A program made the translations under genes and the position numbers. From Temnopleurus reevesii (Eukaryota; Echinodermata; Echinoidea; Temnopleuroida; Temnopleuridae), in the NCBI GenBank assembly GCA_036244855.1, contig BQKZ01000697.1, positions 26,160-90,159 on the forward strand: 64,000 nucleotides of DNA, in the 5' to 3' direction. Under the pieces are notes generated by a model that saw only the letters and a list, made by a program, of their open reading frames with translations, made no database searches and was not told the origin of the DNA. The number at the start of each line of letters is the position of its first letter. Position 1 is the stretch's first letter. Of the stretch, positions 44,701 through 55,607 are shown one piece after another.

Positions 44701-45858
44701 CTTCAATGTATGGTGACTTTTTATACTTTACTGAAACCTTTTTGCCACTTTTTACTGTACCACCCAAAGACAATAAAAAATGTACATAATGTACTTGATT
44801 TGGCTGTTAGGGATCACTCTTTATTTTCATTTTACTTTGTGCTCACTTTTCAGGATGCAAAAACTTAAATTACTCGTGTGTGAAAATGATAACAGTGTGT
44901 CTGATAACATGCAAGACAATTGTGTTTTAGATATTTACAAAAATAAGAATACTCATTTAAAGGTTCATATGTACATTTTATAAGAGTCCCTAACCCTTTT
45001 TGACTAGTGTATTTATGATCATATTGTCAACCTGAAATGGATACAAGGTCTGTATTCTGATATTGTCAGTTTGTAGCTGATTATGGGCAATTTCACAAAA
45101 GTATCGTGTCTGTTCTGCCATAAAGATGAATCTCTTGAAAACTCTTCATTGGAATTCCTTAAAATTCCAATTCGGTAAATTCCAAATCATTGGAATTCCT
45201 TGAAGTTCCTATTCATTATATTTTTTTTTTAATTCCATACCCATGAAACAAATATGATCTGTAGCACACATATCATATTTCAAGAATTTCATCAAGATAT
45301 ACACTTGCTGTAAGCGTGAAGGACATGACAAAGCCCTGGAATTGCACTTATCATAAGTTATGTAATATTAGTTCAGTTGAGGAATATGTGTTCTAATACC
45401 ACATGCCTCTGTATATATCCTTGCCCTAAACACAGAGGAACTACAACACTCAACCAGAGAGTCTCATATACCCCTATAATCACACATATCCTTATGATCG
45501 CACCTCTACACATATCTGTACAGGCGCAATCAAAGGGGAAAGCATGATCAGAGGGTTATGTAAGGAGTTTGCGGTAGAGTACTATGCAATCCCTGTGCAT
45601 TCAGTGTATTAAAGAGAATATGCAAAGGTGGGTGCTATCAGAACACAGAGTCCTCAACTGAACTAATGTAATATTCAATCATCCTCATTTGAGATAATGT
45701 TTATCCTTTATCTCAACAGCCTCTATGGATTTGGTATCTGTGTTCATGCCATCAAAGCTCTGCTTGCAATGTCTGTAGGTGGTATTGCCCACTTCGCCCT
45801 GATTACTTATGCTGATATCAACGTGAAAGATATGATCATGGCTCGTCTAAATCTCTAA
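41673..45858 (+). CDS. MGST2: MAPEG protein, microsomal glutathione S-transferase 2-like (gene extent)
   Basis: MAPEG enzymes are small four-helix membrane proteins of the ER/nuclear envelope that conjugate glutathione to lipophilic electrophiles; MGST2 also makes leukotriene C4. Five exons (41673-41742, 42381-42480, 42892-42962, 44430-44511, 45720-45858) join in phase to 152 residues plus stop, the usual MGST2 length. Seen: GKARMKFKVP and PAVTG after helix 1, RAQQNCIEF (helix 2 entry, glutathione-site region), GLVYVYGRHEY followed by KGYAREVKGR. An in-frame TAA at 44480-44482 replaces the residue after Tyr97, normally an aromatic in Y-F-x-G-Y. An intron carries 501 Ns. Assigned to MGST2 rather than LTC4S/MGST3 by the GKAR and GLVYVYGRH words; pseudogene status is possible. 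Confidence 0.85.
42381..42480 (+). CDS. MGST2: MGST2-like exon 2
   Basis: Acceptor CTTGACAG, donor GTAAGA. Encodes ASFARQTGKARMKFKVPYPA then VTGDENFMRYYRA, the conserved cytosolic loop with the arginines typical of the family. Confidence 0.9.
42892..42962 (+). CDS. MGST2: MGST2-like exon 3
   Basis: Acceptor TCTCCAG, donor GTAACT. Encodes QQNCIEFTPIFYPLVFSAAL and FFHP, helix 2 with the invariant Asn and Glu of the family. Confidence 0.9.
42991..43090. repeat. Left end of dispersed repeat family E
   Basis: TTAAAGCTCAAGTACAGTTTTGGTAAAGAT resembles 49478-49574 in the same orientation. The complementary end (ACTATACTTGGGCTTTAA) occurs at about 52184-52305 and 56930-57070. These appear to be two termini of one inverted-repeat element family. 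Confidence 0.55.
43340..43840. other. Assembly gap, 501 Ns
   Basis: Undetermined bases in the intron between MGST2-like exons 3 and 4. The right flank is part of a repeat array, which probably caused the gap. The left flank is a small palindrome (CGTGGTGAAGCACCACG). Confidence 1.
43841..44429 (+). repeat. SINE-derived tandem array carrying copies of the exon 4 acceptor edge
   Basis: GGCAGGATTGTGCTGCACTC and the following ACCCAGG...GGGTACC...TAGGATAT stretch occurs three times (43841, about 44073, about 44177). The GGGTAATAATATT...GGGCAGTATGGGAAAAGCGCC stretch occurs twice (about 43967 and 44334). These words are typical of marine-animal SINE tails. The piece TTGTATAAATAG plus GGCATC..GGCAGGATTG just before 44430 is also found at about 44051-44085, so the acceptor and first exon bases are embedded in the array. 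Confidence 0.7.
44430..44511 (+). CDS. MGST2: MGST2-like exon 4, contains in-frame TAA
   Basis: Acceptor ATAAATAG, donor GTAAGT. Encodes ELASMAGLVYVYGRHEY, TAA (44480-44482), KGYAREVKGR. Phase with both neighbours is intact, so the stop is a single-codon defect at a position normally aromatic. Confidence 0.82.
44512..45719. other. Last intron of MGST2-like gene
   Basis: AT-rich, about 1.2 kb. It contains internal near-repeats of ATTGGAATTCCTT (45145-45225). No exon seen. Confidence 0.6.
45720..45858 (+). CDS. MGST2: MGST2-like exon 5 and stop
   Basis: Acceptor TCTCAACAG, ends TAA at 45856-45858. Encodes LYGFGICVHAIKALLAMSVG and a final helix plus short hydrophilic tail (DINVKDMIMARLNL). AATAAA at 46134-46139 is a candidate polyadenylation signal. 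Confidence 0.85.
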
Positions 45859-46979
45859 TATGATGTTTACCAAACATTTTTTTTAAATCAAGTTAGTGAT
45901 ATCACTTTTTTCACTGTACTTTACATGTTTGCAACATCAAATGGTCAAACCATCAATCAGGTTTTGTTGAAGAACCAATCACAATATACATTCCAAAAAT
46001 TTGATATTTTTTCATCCAAACGAAATTTAATTCCAGTGAAATATTCTCCATGTATGTAGAAAAAAGGTTTTTATAATGCCATACATGCAGTCAAATTATC
46101 GCATGTTTGCCCCAAAGCAACCAATCACCTGTCAATAAACTTCACAATAGTTAGAATGCAATTGCATTATTAGCTTGGACAAACATTGCAGCTTGTCCTA
46201 CCTAGCAACAAGCATTTTTTTTCTTCTATTGAAATGCGATTGTTTGATATCATGTGAAAAATTATTTTCTCATCATTGAACACTGAACAAAAAATGAAAC
46301 TAGACTGCATTATGAAAAACCTGTATTTGGTGATGTGGCATGTGAACTGTTTATCAAACTAAGAAATAGTCACATATTGATTTGGGGTGTTCTGCAGGTT
46401 TGAGATCAGGTCACGTTACAAAATCATTGATTTGTAAGTTAATGTTATTTTTTGTTCTGATATTTTAAATTTAAGGACCTTAACATTTGAGGAAAATTTT
46501 CTATGTAGCAGGTCCTGAAATTGTCTTGATGCTGTAATCTGAAATATATATTTGATGACATTTCATATAGAACTGCTGTTTGCCAAAGGTTCAAATCATT
46601 TAATTTGTAAGGTCTCAAAGCTAAAACCATGCTTGGAAAGATTGAGTTGTAAGTTCATGAAATTGTATTTTTTTGTAGTTATATATATACATTCATTGTT
46701 TAATAATGTTTTTAATTGTTATATACATTTGGAAGAATTGAGAATAAACGATATTCTATAAATCTTCATTGTATCCGTATTCTATGTGATATATCAAGAT
46801 TTCTAATGAGAAGATAGTTGTCAAAATCCTGTGTATCTCGTTACATCAAGTTTCTTCTGTAATATCATGTTTTACTTACAATCTTATATTTTTGAAAAAT
46901 ACCTTATTTCACCTTTTTAATGTAAGCAAATCTTTTCGGTGGGAATGTATACCATTGTCTTCATAGTTTTGTTATAGTG

Positions 46980-47162
46980 CAGAGTTGCCAACTATTCTGG
47001 AATATGTATGAGATAAAGATTAGATTGTGAATAACGCAACGTTGCACAAAGCGGGAGCAAACACGAAAATATGCATATATTCTCAGCCATCCATTTGTAA
47101 CCAAAGCCTTTAATTCATACGACAATATTTCCCTGCATATTCTGGAATGGTTGACATCTCTG
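46980..47162. mobile_element. MITE family D, copy 2
   Basis: Starts CAGAGTTGCCAACTATTCTG and ends TATTCTGGAATGGTTGACAT followed by CTCTG, matching the family TIR in inverted orientation. Confidence 0.75.
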
Positions 47163-47257
47163 TATAATGCATTTTCACTGCACGACACCCATACATTTTG
47201 CTGCACATCAAACATTACTCTAACCAGTGAATCGGGAGGGATTCCCTGCTCTGACTT

Positions 47258-47852
47258 AAAGGGGGAATTACACCCAGACAATAATGTATGGTCAGTAAAT
47301 GAAGAAAAATTAGATGAACAAATTGTGAAAATTTGAGCAAAATCGGATAATCCGTTCAAAAGTTACGAATTTTCAAAGTTATTATTTCCACCTGTGCTGG
47401 GCATCCTTGAATTGGCAACGTATAGCCAATTAACATAATCTGTGATGTCATACATGGAGAACTCCTCATGCACTTTATATATAGATTTATTGAAAAAGGA
47501 TCAATATCATATTTCAAATGATGAATCAGCACCGTTCTTTCTGGAATGCTTGCGGAATTGATGTGGCAATAATATATTTAACTGAAAAAAACAAAATTTT
47601 GTCTACTTTTCTGGAAAAAGAGGAAAATGTGAAATTCTGTGTACAAAGTGAATGGAGAGTTCTCCATGTTAGCAGCCATTTTGTTCCTATACGGTGCCAA
47701 TTTGAGGAGCCCATGAGGGGTTTAAATTAAAACTTTGAAAATTAATAACTTTTGAATGGATAGTCGGATTGTGATCACATTTTCACAGTTTTACCACTGT
47801 ATTTTTCTTCATGAACTGAGCGCACTCAAATGTCTGGGTGAAGTTCCCCTTT
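47258..47852. mobile_element. Inverted-repeat element, ends AAAGGGGGAATTACACCCAG
   Basis: The left end AAAGGGGGAATTACACCCAG pairs with the right end CTGGGTGAAGTTCCCCTTT. Inside, the two halves are also partly complementary (GTTCAAAAGTTACGAATTTT against TTAATAACTTTTGAATGGAT). About 595 bp, no coding capacity. Confidence 0.75.
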
Positions 47853-48118
47853 GAGATAGTGACACATTGAGATGGATAGTGACTCTTTATCTCAGCAAAT
47901 GCATCTTATCTCAAATAGGTGTTTGACATTCAGTCAAACTTGATGCAAACCGGACTCCATAGCAGCCATCTGTCTGTAGGTGTTACCGATATTATTTCAT
48001 TCTACGGACCTCCCAAATTTTTAGACAGGTACTTAAAGGGGGGATGATAATGCTCAAAAAGATGGAGAAAGAATAATACCTGTAGTAATTTGTAAAACAA
48101 TTAAAAAAAAAAATCATC

Positions 48119-49395
48119 ATTGTACAGAAATACCCTGGTTTTTCCCTGATGTTAGGTAATTTTTAAACGAACATTTCCTGACTTTTTTTTACTGTAAAAA
48201 AAGAAACTCTCTTTCTTCAGGCTTTCCAGGTAGAGTGGGCACTCTGAGAATTCAAAATAGTTGGATGGTATGCATGAAATTGTGTACTGTATAACCTATC
48301 AGCAGAGGTAACTGGTGTATGCTGGCCCCCTTTCCATTTAGTAATATGCATGCGGTGTATTCTCATATCAATTCACGGCTTTCATCACAAATGAATAGCC
48401 GAGAGTAGTTGTTGTCATGTTTTCTCTCACTTTTGTTGGGTTTTGTAATTCACATTTTACTTTTGCCTCGTGCATATATTTCAGAACAGTTGGCCGGCAT
48501 CTCTGGGCATTACACAAAAGCTTGACTTTAAGAGTAATTACTGGAATTGACAACAAAGATACAAATATTTCTTTGTTTTCCTTTACAATATCTTTATTTC
48601 TGCAAGACATATTTAGTGTTCTATTCTACACTGTACAAATGTTCAAATCCCATTTATCCCCACATATACAGCCACAATTTACAATAATTCAACACATGCT
48701 CTACAATCAGACATGCACTTTTCAAACATTTTCTTATGAAGAATGATGACATTGACACTACTGTGTAAAAAGACACCTCGTTCTCCTACATTCTACAGTC
48801 ATTTGCAAAAGTTTAAGACCACTTTTCATATTTGTATTAACCTGTACACATTCATTGGTTGAGTCAGGAGAGTTTTACTGACATCTTTGGGTGACATTTG
48901 CTACAATTCACTGCTTAAACAGCAAGTTGTAGTGCTCAGACTATCAATGAAATCCTGGAAAAGACAAATTAGTTTGATCTCTTGGAAAGATTTTGCGAGA
49001 TCTCACACAATGATCCCCATTCCATCAGGCATGTGATTAAAGCAATGTCGAGGATTAAATCATTGTGCGAGAGAGATAACGCAAGATCTTTCTGAAAATT
49101 GAGGCACCTCTCCTTAATACACAGAAACTGATATTAACATGAACATTAGTTGAATCATTTGAGCAGAAAATTAGGGACTAACTTGCACACATTTGTGGGT
49201 AAACCCCCTTCGTGTAGAGGTATGACTGTATAGAAGCAAGTGCAAAAATTGCAGGTGGTCTTAAACTTTTGCAATAGACTGTAGAATCAAATTACTTCTT
49301 GTTTGCATCCATCGTGTTAATGTACATGTAGTCACCCCTGTCTTTTGAAAAGGTCCTAATATATATATACCGCCATTGGTAATTTTTATTTATTT
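48119..49395. repeat. ~1.3-kb duplicated segment, copy 1
   Basis: Begins TTGTACAGAAATACCCTGG and ends near CCGCCATTGGTAATTTTT. It recurs at 49576-51090 with several percent divergence and element insertions. A single N at 49575 precedes copy 2. Confidence 0.85.
48796..49281. mobile_element. MITE, TIR CAGTCATTTGCAAAAGTTTA, copy 1
   Basis: Left end CAGTCATTTGCAAAAGTTTA and right end TAAACTTTTGCAATAGACTG are near-complementary and flanked by TA. About 486 bp, non-coding. The CAGT ends and TA flanks suggest the Tc1/mariner/pogo superfamily. Confidence 0.75.
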
Positions 49396-49574
49396 ATTTT
49401 TTAGTTATTTGATAACCCATATGCAGTGGCAAGGAAGCCAAAATTTATTTACAAATAGTTTCACAAATCTTAACTTAAAGCCCATGTATAGTTTTGGTAA
49501 AGATTAAAGAAATGTGAATTTTGGGGATATATACCATGACATATAGTTTCTATACACATTTCAAGATCATAGCA

Positions 49575-49575
49575 N
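49575..49575. other. Single N at duplication junction
   Basis: One undetermined base immediately before duplicated segment copy 2. Confidence 0.9.
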
Positions 49576-50278
49576 TTGTACAGAAATACCCTGGTTTTCC
49601 CTGATGTTAGGTATTTTTTAAACGAACATTTCCTGACTTTTTTTTTACTGTAAAAAGTGAAACTCTCTTTCTTCAGGCTTTCCAGGTAGAGAGGGCACCT
49701 TGAAAATTCATATTAGTTGGGAGGTCTGCATGAAATTGTGTACTGTATAACCTATCACCAGAGGTAACTGGTTTATGCTGGCCCCCTTTCCAGGTTTCTG
49801 TGGATGGGGTACTACATGTACAAATATGCCAACCATTTAGTAATATGCATGAGGTGTATCAAGGCTTTCATCCCAAATGAATAGCCAAGAGTAGGTGTCA
49901 TGTTTTCTCTCACTTTTGTTTAGTTGTTTTGTAATTCATATTTACTTTTGCATCATGCATATATTTCAGAACAGTTGGCATCTTTGGGCATTACACAAAA
50001 GCTTGACTTTAAAGAGTAATCATTAGAATCGACAACAAAGATACAACTATTTACTTGTTTTCCTTTACAATATCTTTATTTCTGCAAGACATATTTAGTG
50101 TTCTATTCTACACTGTACAAATGTTCAAATCCCATTTATTCCCCACATATACAGCCATAATTTACAATAATTCAACACATGCTCTACAATCAGACATGCA
50201 CTTTTCAAACATTTTCTTATGAAGAATGATAACATTGACACTACTGTATGAAAAGACACCTCGTTCTCCTACATTCTA

Positions 50279-50970
50279 CAGTCATTTGCAAAAGTTTAAG
50301 ATCACTTTTCATATTGTATTGACTTGTACACATTCATTGGTTGAGTCAGAATAGTTTTACTGACATCTTTGGGTGACATTTTCCCCAAGTCACTGCTTAA
50401 ACAGCAAGTTGTAGTGCTCAGACTACCAATGAAACCCTGGAAAAGACAAATTAGTTTGATCTCTTGGAAAGATTTTGCGAGATCTCACACAATGATCCCC
50501 ATTCCATCAGGCATGTGATTAAAGCAATGTCGAGGATCAAATCATTGTGAGAGAGATATAACGCAAGATCTCTCTGAAAATTGGGGCACCTTTCTTTAAT
50601 ACATGGAAACTCACATTAACATGAACATTAGTTTTAATCATTTGAGCAGAAAATTAGGGACTAACTTGCACACGTTTGTGAGTAAACCCCCTTCGCATAG
50701 AGGTATGACTGTATAGAGGCAAGCAAGCCTTAAATTTCGTTGATTTTAGGGCAAGGCCATTTTTATTTAGGGCACATTTTTATACTACAGCATGAATGGG
50801 GAAAAGAATAAAAGGGCACCTAAATCTCCAAGGCAAATGAGCCTTTTTGTGGAGGGCATCAAGGCCAGAGTATAGGGCATCCAAGGCCATGGCCTCCATG
50901 GCCTTTGATTAATTTAAGCCCTGGGCAAGTGAAAAAATTGCAGGTGGTCTTAAACTTTTGCAATAGACTG
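50279..50970. mobile_element. MITE, TIR CAGTCATTTGCAAAAGTTTA, copy 2 (interrupted)
   Basis: Same element as 48796-49281. It is interrupted by the younger insertion at 50724-50924. Confidence 0.75.
50724..50924. mobile_element. Nested insertion with GCAAG target duplication
   Basis: It is absent from the corresponding place in copy 1 (around 49228-49235). It is flanked by GCAAG on both sides (50719-50723 and 50925-50929), and its ends (AAGCCTTAAATTT / AATTTAAGCCCTGG) are roughly inverted. It contains many GGGCA/AAGGCCA words. Confidence 0.7.
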
Positions 50971-51090
50971 TAGAATCAAATTAATTCTTGTTTGCATCCC
51001 TCATGTTAATGTGCATGTACTATGTAGTCACCCCTGTATTTTGAAAGTGTTCTAACATATATATACCGCCATTGGTAATTTTTCATTTTG

Positions 51091-51426
51091 ATTGCAAAGA
51101 TTGCTGAACAGAAAATCACATGTTTTTTTTTTACCTTGAATAGCGAGTAAGCAAGCTTTATTTTGCTAGCCCACATCTTGGCAATCGCAACCGTATGCGT
51201 TCTGCACCTTTTTAGAAAAAAAATCGAAGCCAAAGAGGGGACGAATCAAAGTTACACGCAACAACAAGGATCGAAAAGTCGTACAAAGTGTTTCGAGTTT
51301 CTGAGCTTGGCAAGGTGCGTAAGCAAGGAAATTTTCAAATATCGCTGTTGCTAATACGAAACACGCCATCCTTGCGCACTCGCAACCGGAAGTCATGTCG
51401 ATCGTGACGGACTGACTTAAACTCAA
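51091..51426. other. Intergenic, no gene seen
   Basis: Short open frames on both strands around 51163-51426 have no recognised domain. Locally somewhat richer in CpG than its flanks. Confidence 0.4.
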
Positions 51427-52171
51427 TACACTACATTGTCATTCAGACACAAAGTAGAAAATATGTATGGTAAATCTCAATTCATAGAATAGGAATGAAA
51501 GTCTCGATCCTGAATCTTTAAAAAAAAAAATCATGAGACAATATGTTACTTTATCTTGTTTTGCTATTGAAGGGAAAATTTGTCTCCCACCCAACATATT
51601 TATATTTCATTCACGTGAACAACTTATTATACTGACATATGCCCATGTCGTTTCTCTCACAAAACTTTGCACATGAAAATAACTACATGTAGTACAAATT
51701 GTTTGTTTTGTTCTAACAACAAACAATTAGAAAATAGACTTGACACTTTTTCCCAATATTTTACCATATTGATTAATAAAATGTGGAATATAGCTGAGCA
51801 ATAAAACAAAATCGAAGGAGAATGATAAAATAAATCTTTCTGGAAATCACAAGATTTATCAAATAATGGTTTCGCTCTGTAACTTGCTTCGTACAACTTG
51901 TTTGGATCCTCAGCAAATTAACAAAGCCAAACGGAGTGAATTAATTAATTAATACTATTGCACAAAATACAAGAGACGCCAACCATTCAGAAATATGCAT
52001 AAGGTGAGGAATTAGAATGTGAATCAACAAACAACTAACCCAAATGAGAGAAAGCATGATAATAACCATACAGTTTCCCTTTGAGAAATTATTTGGCCCA
52101 GCTGTTAGGTGATTACTGTTTCAATTGCTATCATGCATAATCTGGAATGATTGGCAACTCCAAAACCAGGC
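51427..52171. repeat. ~0.75-kb duplicated segment, copy 1
   Basis: The stretch beginning ACACTACATTGTCATTCA and ending ACTCCAAAACCAGG recurs at about 52310-53262. It ends at a single N (52172). Confidence 0.85.
51972..52160. mobile_element. MITE family D, copy 3
   Basis: Starts AGAGACGCCAACCATTCAGA and ends AATCTGGAATGATTGGCAAC, then TC. It is contained in duplicated segment copy 1. Confidence 0.7.
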
Positions 52172-52172
52172 N
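52172..52172. other. Single N at duplication junction
   Basis: One undetermined base. The following 52184-52305 is a right end of repeat family E, then the duplicated segment starts again. Confidence 0.9.
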
Positions 52173-52183
52173 CCATAACTTGT

Positions 52184-52309
52184 TAATTTTTCGTACAATC
52201 TTTTGTACAACATGTTCATGATATCATGTTTCTTTTTAAGTAGATTTGAAGACAAAATTTGGTGATACAAATATTCGCTTTTACCAAAACTATACTTGGG
52301 CTTTAATAC
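52184..52309. repeat. Right end of dispersed repeat family E
   Basis: ATTTGAAGACAAAATTTGGT and then ACCAAAACTATACTTGGGCT closely match 56930-57070. The terminal words are the complement of the left ends at 42991 and 49478. Confidence 0.55.
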
Positions 52310-52567
52310 ACTACATTGTCATTCAAACACAATGTAGAACATATGTATGGTAAATATCAATTCATAGAATAGGAATGAAAGTCTCGATCCTGAATCTTGA
52401 AAAAAAAAAACTATGACTTATCATGAAATCATGAGACAATATGTTACTTTATCTTGTTTTGCTATTGAAGGGAAAATTTGTCTCACACCTATGTGAACAA
52501 CTTATTATACTGACAAACGCCCCATGTCGTTTCTCTCTCTCAAAAAAATTGCAAATGAAAACTACTA

Positions 52568-52742
52568 CAGTCAAACCTCGTTATAAAGAACACTAATATA
52601 ACAAGCTCTCGTTATAACAAGGTAATTTTCCTGGTCCCATCTCTTTGTATTTTATTGTATTTTGACCCTGATATAACAAGGTTTCAATATAAAGAGGTAA
52701 TTCCTCTGGTCCCAACGACCTTGTTATAATGAGGTTAGACTG
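52568..52742. mobile_element. pogo/Tc1-mariner-type MITE, copy 1 (filled site)
   Basis: Starts CAGTCAAACCTCGTTATAAA and ends TTATAATGAGGTTAGACTG, flanked by TA on both sides. The homologous segment copy 1 has an uninterrupted ACTACATGTAG, so the insertion and its TA target duplication can be read directly. A second copy is at 62351-62525. Confidence 0.88.
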
Positions 52743-53047
52743 TACATGTAGTACATATTGCTTATTTTGTTTGAACACCAAACGATTCGAAAATGAACTT
52801 TACATTATTTCCCTATGTTTTACCACATTGGTTAAAAACGTGGAATATAGCTGAGCAATAGAACAAAATCAAAGGAGAATGATAAAATAAATCTTTGAAA
52901 TCTGGAAATCTTTGAATCTGGAAATCACAAGATTGATCAAATAATGGTTTCGCTCTGCAACTTGCATTGTACAACTTGTTTGGATCCTAAGTAAATTAAC
53001 AAAACAAAACGGAGTGAATTAATTAATCATTACTATTGCACAAAATA

Positions 53048-53243
53048 CAGAGATACCAACCATTTGGAAATATACACATGGAGATAAATTAGAATGTGAA
53101 TCAACAAACAGCTGAACCAAATTAGAGAAAGCATTAGAAAGCATTATAACAATACAGTTTCTCTTTGTGAAAATATTTGGCTCAGCTGTTAGGTGATTAC
53201 TGTTTTAATTACTATCATGCATAATCTGGAATGATTGGCAACT
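53048..53243. mobile_element. MITE family D, copy 4
   Basis: Starts CAGAGATACCAACCATTTGG and ends CTGGAATGATTGGCAACTC. It is the counterpart of copy 3 in the duplicated segment. Confidence 0.7.
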
Positions 53244-53493
53244 CCAAAACCAGGTGCAGCTTTACACCACCTTCAATAAATTTCCTACAATGATCATTCA
53301 AATAACTCTGAAAAAGTAAGAATTAATTGTGTCTCATACATACTAAAATCAACCTCTTAAAAAACAATCAAATTTGTTGATCTATTTAAACAGAAATACC
53401 TTTGTGTTCCCATCCAATTTTGTTTGTTATGACCAATTCTGATTATTATATAAAGGCCATCAGACTCGTAAAGAAACCACAATAGCACAAATA

Positions 53494-53499
53494 TTTATT
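53494..53499 (-). terminator. Candidate polyadenylation signal of MTMR2
   Basis: AATAAA on the minus strand, about 1.05 kb downstream of the myotubularin stop codon. It is the clearest signal I noticed in that direction, but other A-rich variants exist, so the 3' UTR end is only a suggestion. Confidence 0.3.
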
Positions 53500-53903
53500 G
53501 TTGAGACACAAAACCATTATAAGAAGCTTACACCCAAGATGAACATTTTAAAGACTGGAATTATAAAAAAACATAGAAAACTAAAAGGAAATATGTACAT
53601 ACATATAGGAGATAAATAAATACAATTATATGAGTTTGGTATATAATATGGTGTAAAAGACGATTTTTGCAAATGACATATCACATTGTGATATATATAA
53701 AGTATTATATGCACAGACTTTTGAAATGTCATAATTGTTCTTTTCATGAAAATATTCTGAGGGAATCAACAAATTTTTAAGAAGTATGGAAAACTCCCCT
53801 CTTCATAATTTTCACTTGAAGCAGATGACAGCATAAATCAGAGTCGTATAAATATGTCTCATCTATATATAATTGGCCTTTGAGCTCATTAACATCACAC
53901 TTT

Positions 53904-54089
53904 GGGGGTGTTACTACAAAGCTGCTATGAATTGCATGTTGCAGTTGATCGGCAAGCGCAAATCAAAACTATTGTTTCATCCGCATCTTGTCAAAAGTGC
54001 AGACAGTGCGTGAATGAAAATGCACGTTCTAATTTGCAATGGATTTCCAGTCTAGCTGCGATCTATTGCAACTTTGTAGCAATACCACC
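53904..54089. mobile_element. Inverted-repeat element, arms TTACTACAAAG / CTTTGTAGCAATA, copy 2
   Basis: Left end GGGGGTGTTACTACAAAG, right end AACTTTGTAGCAATACCACC. Related to 31092-31216 through the TGCTACAAAGTT and GATC..TTGCAACTTT arms. Confidence 0.65.
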
Positions 54090-54543
54090 TAAATCTAGCA
54101 AAATCACTATGATCTCTTTTAAATGATTTGATCTATTTGTTATGAAATTTAAATAGGTGTCTCATAAACACATATATTATTTTTCTCTCTTCAGGCAAGT
54201 GCTACAGTTTAAAAAAAAACAGATTTGCGAGTCATTCAGGTATGAGTAGAAAAAGTGTTGAATTTATGTTGAAAATATGGAGGATTTTGGGGTGATGTTT
54301 ACATGTTCCATAATACACATGCATCATAATTTCTGTCATAAATATATCTATGAGTAAATTAAAATATCTTTTTAGAAATGGGTTAAACAAAATAATTATG
54401 TACCAAAAGTGCTCAAAATAGTTTTAGAAGCAAGCGTAACCACCCTCTGAACTGGAAAATAAAACCTCACAGGGTAATTTTCAAAACCGCTTTTGAAACC
54501 CAGATACAAATCAGTTTTAAGACTACACTTCCTATGGTCAACC

Positions 54544-54708
54544 TCAGGCATTTACAGGACTGGTGACTTTAGGAGGTGATGATGTTCCTCCTGGGTTTGA
54601 CTGGAGTCCTAGATCCCTGGCTTCGATCTCCTTCTGTAGCTCTTCAACTTGTCGTTGGAGCTGGGCTCTCAGCTCCAAGAGCTCCTTATTCCTCTGGTGT
54701 ACTGGCTC
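54544..54708 (-). CDS. MTMR2: MTMR2 last exon: coiled coil and C-terminus
   Basis: Acceptor CACTTACAG (minus), stop TGA at 54544-54546. Encodes [20 protein letters not shown] and [14 protein letters not shown], a heptad-like coiled coil as in MTMR2 dimers, then [11 protein letters not shown]. Confidence 0.92.
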   Translation of the reverse strand, partial: EPVHQRNKELLELRAQLQRQVEELQKEIEARDLGLQSNPGGTSSPPKVTSPVNA

Positions 54709-54999
54709 CTGTAAGTGATATATAGAAATTAATTTGTGGTAAAGTGAAAAAAACAACTAAATTTAAAAATCTTGAAGTAGATATTTTGGGAATACATAGG
54801 ATGTTCATACATAGATGGATAGATGAATAGTTTATTTAAATGCTGATAATGACAGTTTGAAGGCTGAAATAAGATTGGTTTAAAATAAAAAGACCTGCCG
54901 AGAAGAGTACTCAAGTGACACAAAATCAAAAGAAATCAAATTTGCAATCAGGCATAAATCAAGGCCACAGCAACAACAATCAATTTTGATGACCATGAC

Positions 55000-55030
<31 letters not shown>

Positions 55031-55106
55031 GTCATTGTTATCATCATCATCATCAGTATTATCATCACTGCCACCTCAATATCATCACCATCGTCATCAG
55101 CATGAT

Positions 55107-55142
<36 letters not shown>

Positions 55143-55157
55143 CATCGTCTTCACTGC

Positions 55158-55204
<47 letters not shown>

Positions 55205-55337
55205 CCACCACCAACATCATCATCACCATCATCATCACTATCATGATCATCATCATCATCACCACCATCACCATCATCATCAGTATCAGCATCACCATCA
55301 CCACCACCATCACCACCACCACCACCATCAACACCAT

Positions 55338-55369
<32 letters not shown>

Positions 55370-55529
55370 ACATTATCATCATCATCACCACCATCACCAC
55401 CATCACCATCATCATCATCACCACCACCACCACCATCACCACCACCACCACCACCACCACCACCATCAACACCATCACCACCATCATCATCATCAAAATC
55501 ATCAGCATCATCACCATCATCACCATTAC

Positions 55530-55607
<78 letters not shown>

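Larger units (their letters stand above)
45859..48118. other. Intergenic after MGST2-like gene
   Basis: No coding exon seen. Contains MITE family D copy 2 (46980-47162) and the inverted-repeat element 47258-47852. Confidence 0.55.
49576..51090. repeat. ~1.3-kb duplicated segment, copy 2 (with insert)
   Basis: Matches 48119-49395 throughout, but has about 40 extra bases near 49789-49830 and a 201-bp inserted element at 50724-50924. Confidence 0.85.
52310..53262. repeat. ~0.75-kb duplicated segment, copy 2 (with MITE insertion)
   Basis: Matches 51427-52171 but carries the 175-bp CAGT...ACTG element at 52568-52742, for which copy 1 retains an empty TA site (near 51683). Confidence 0.85.
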
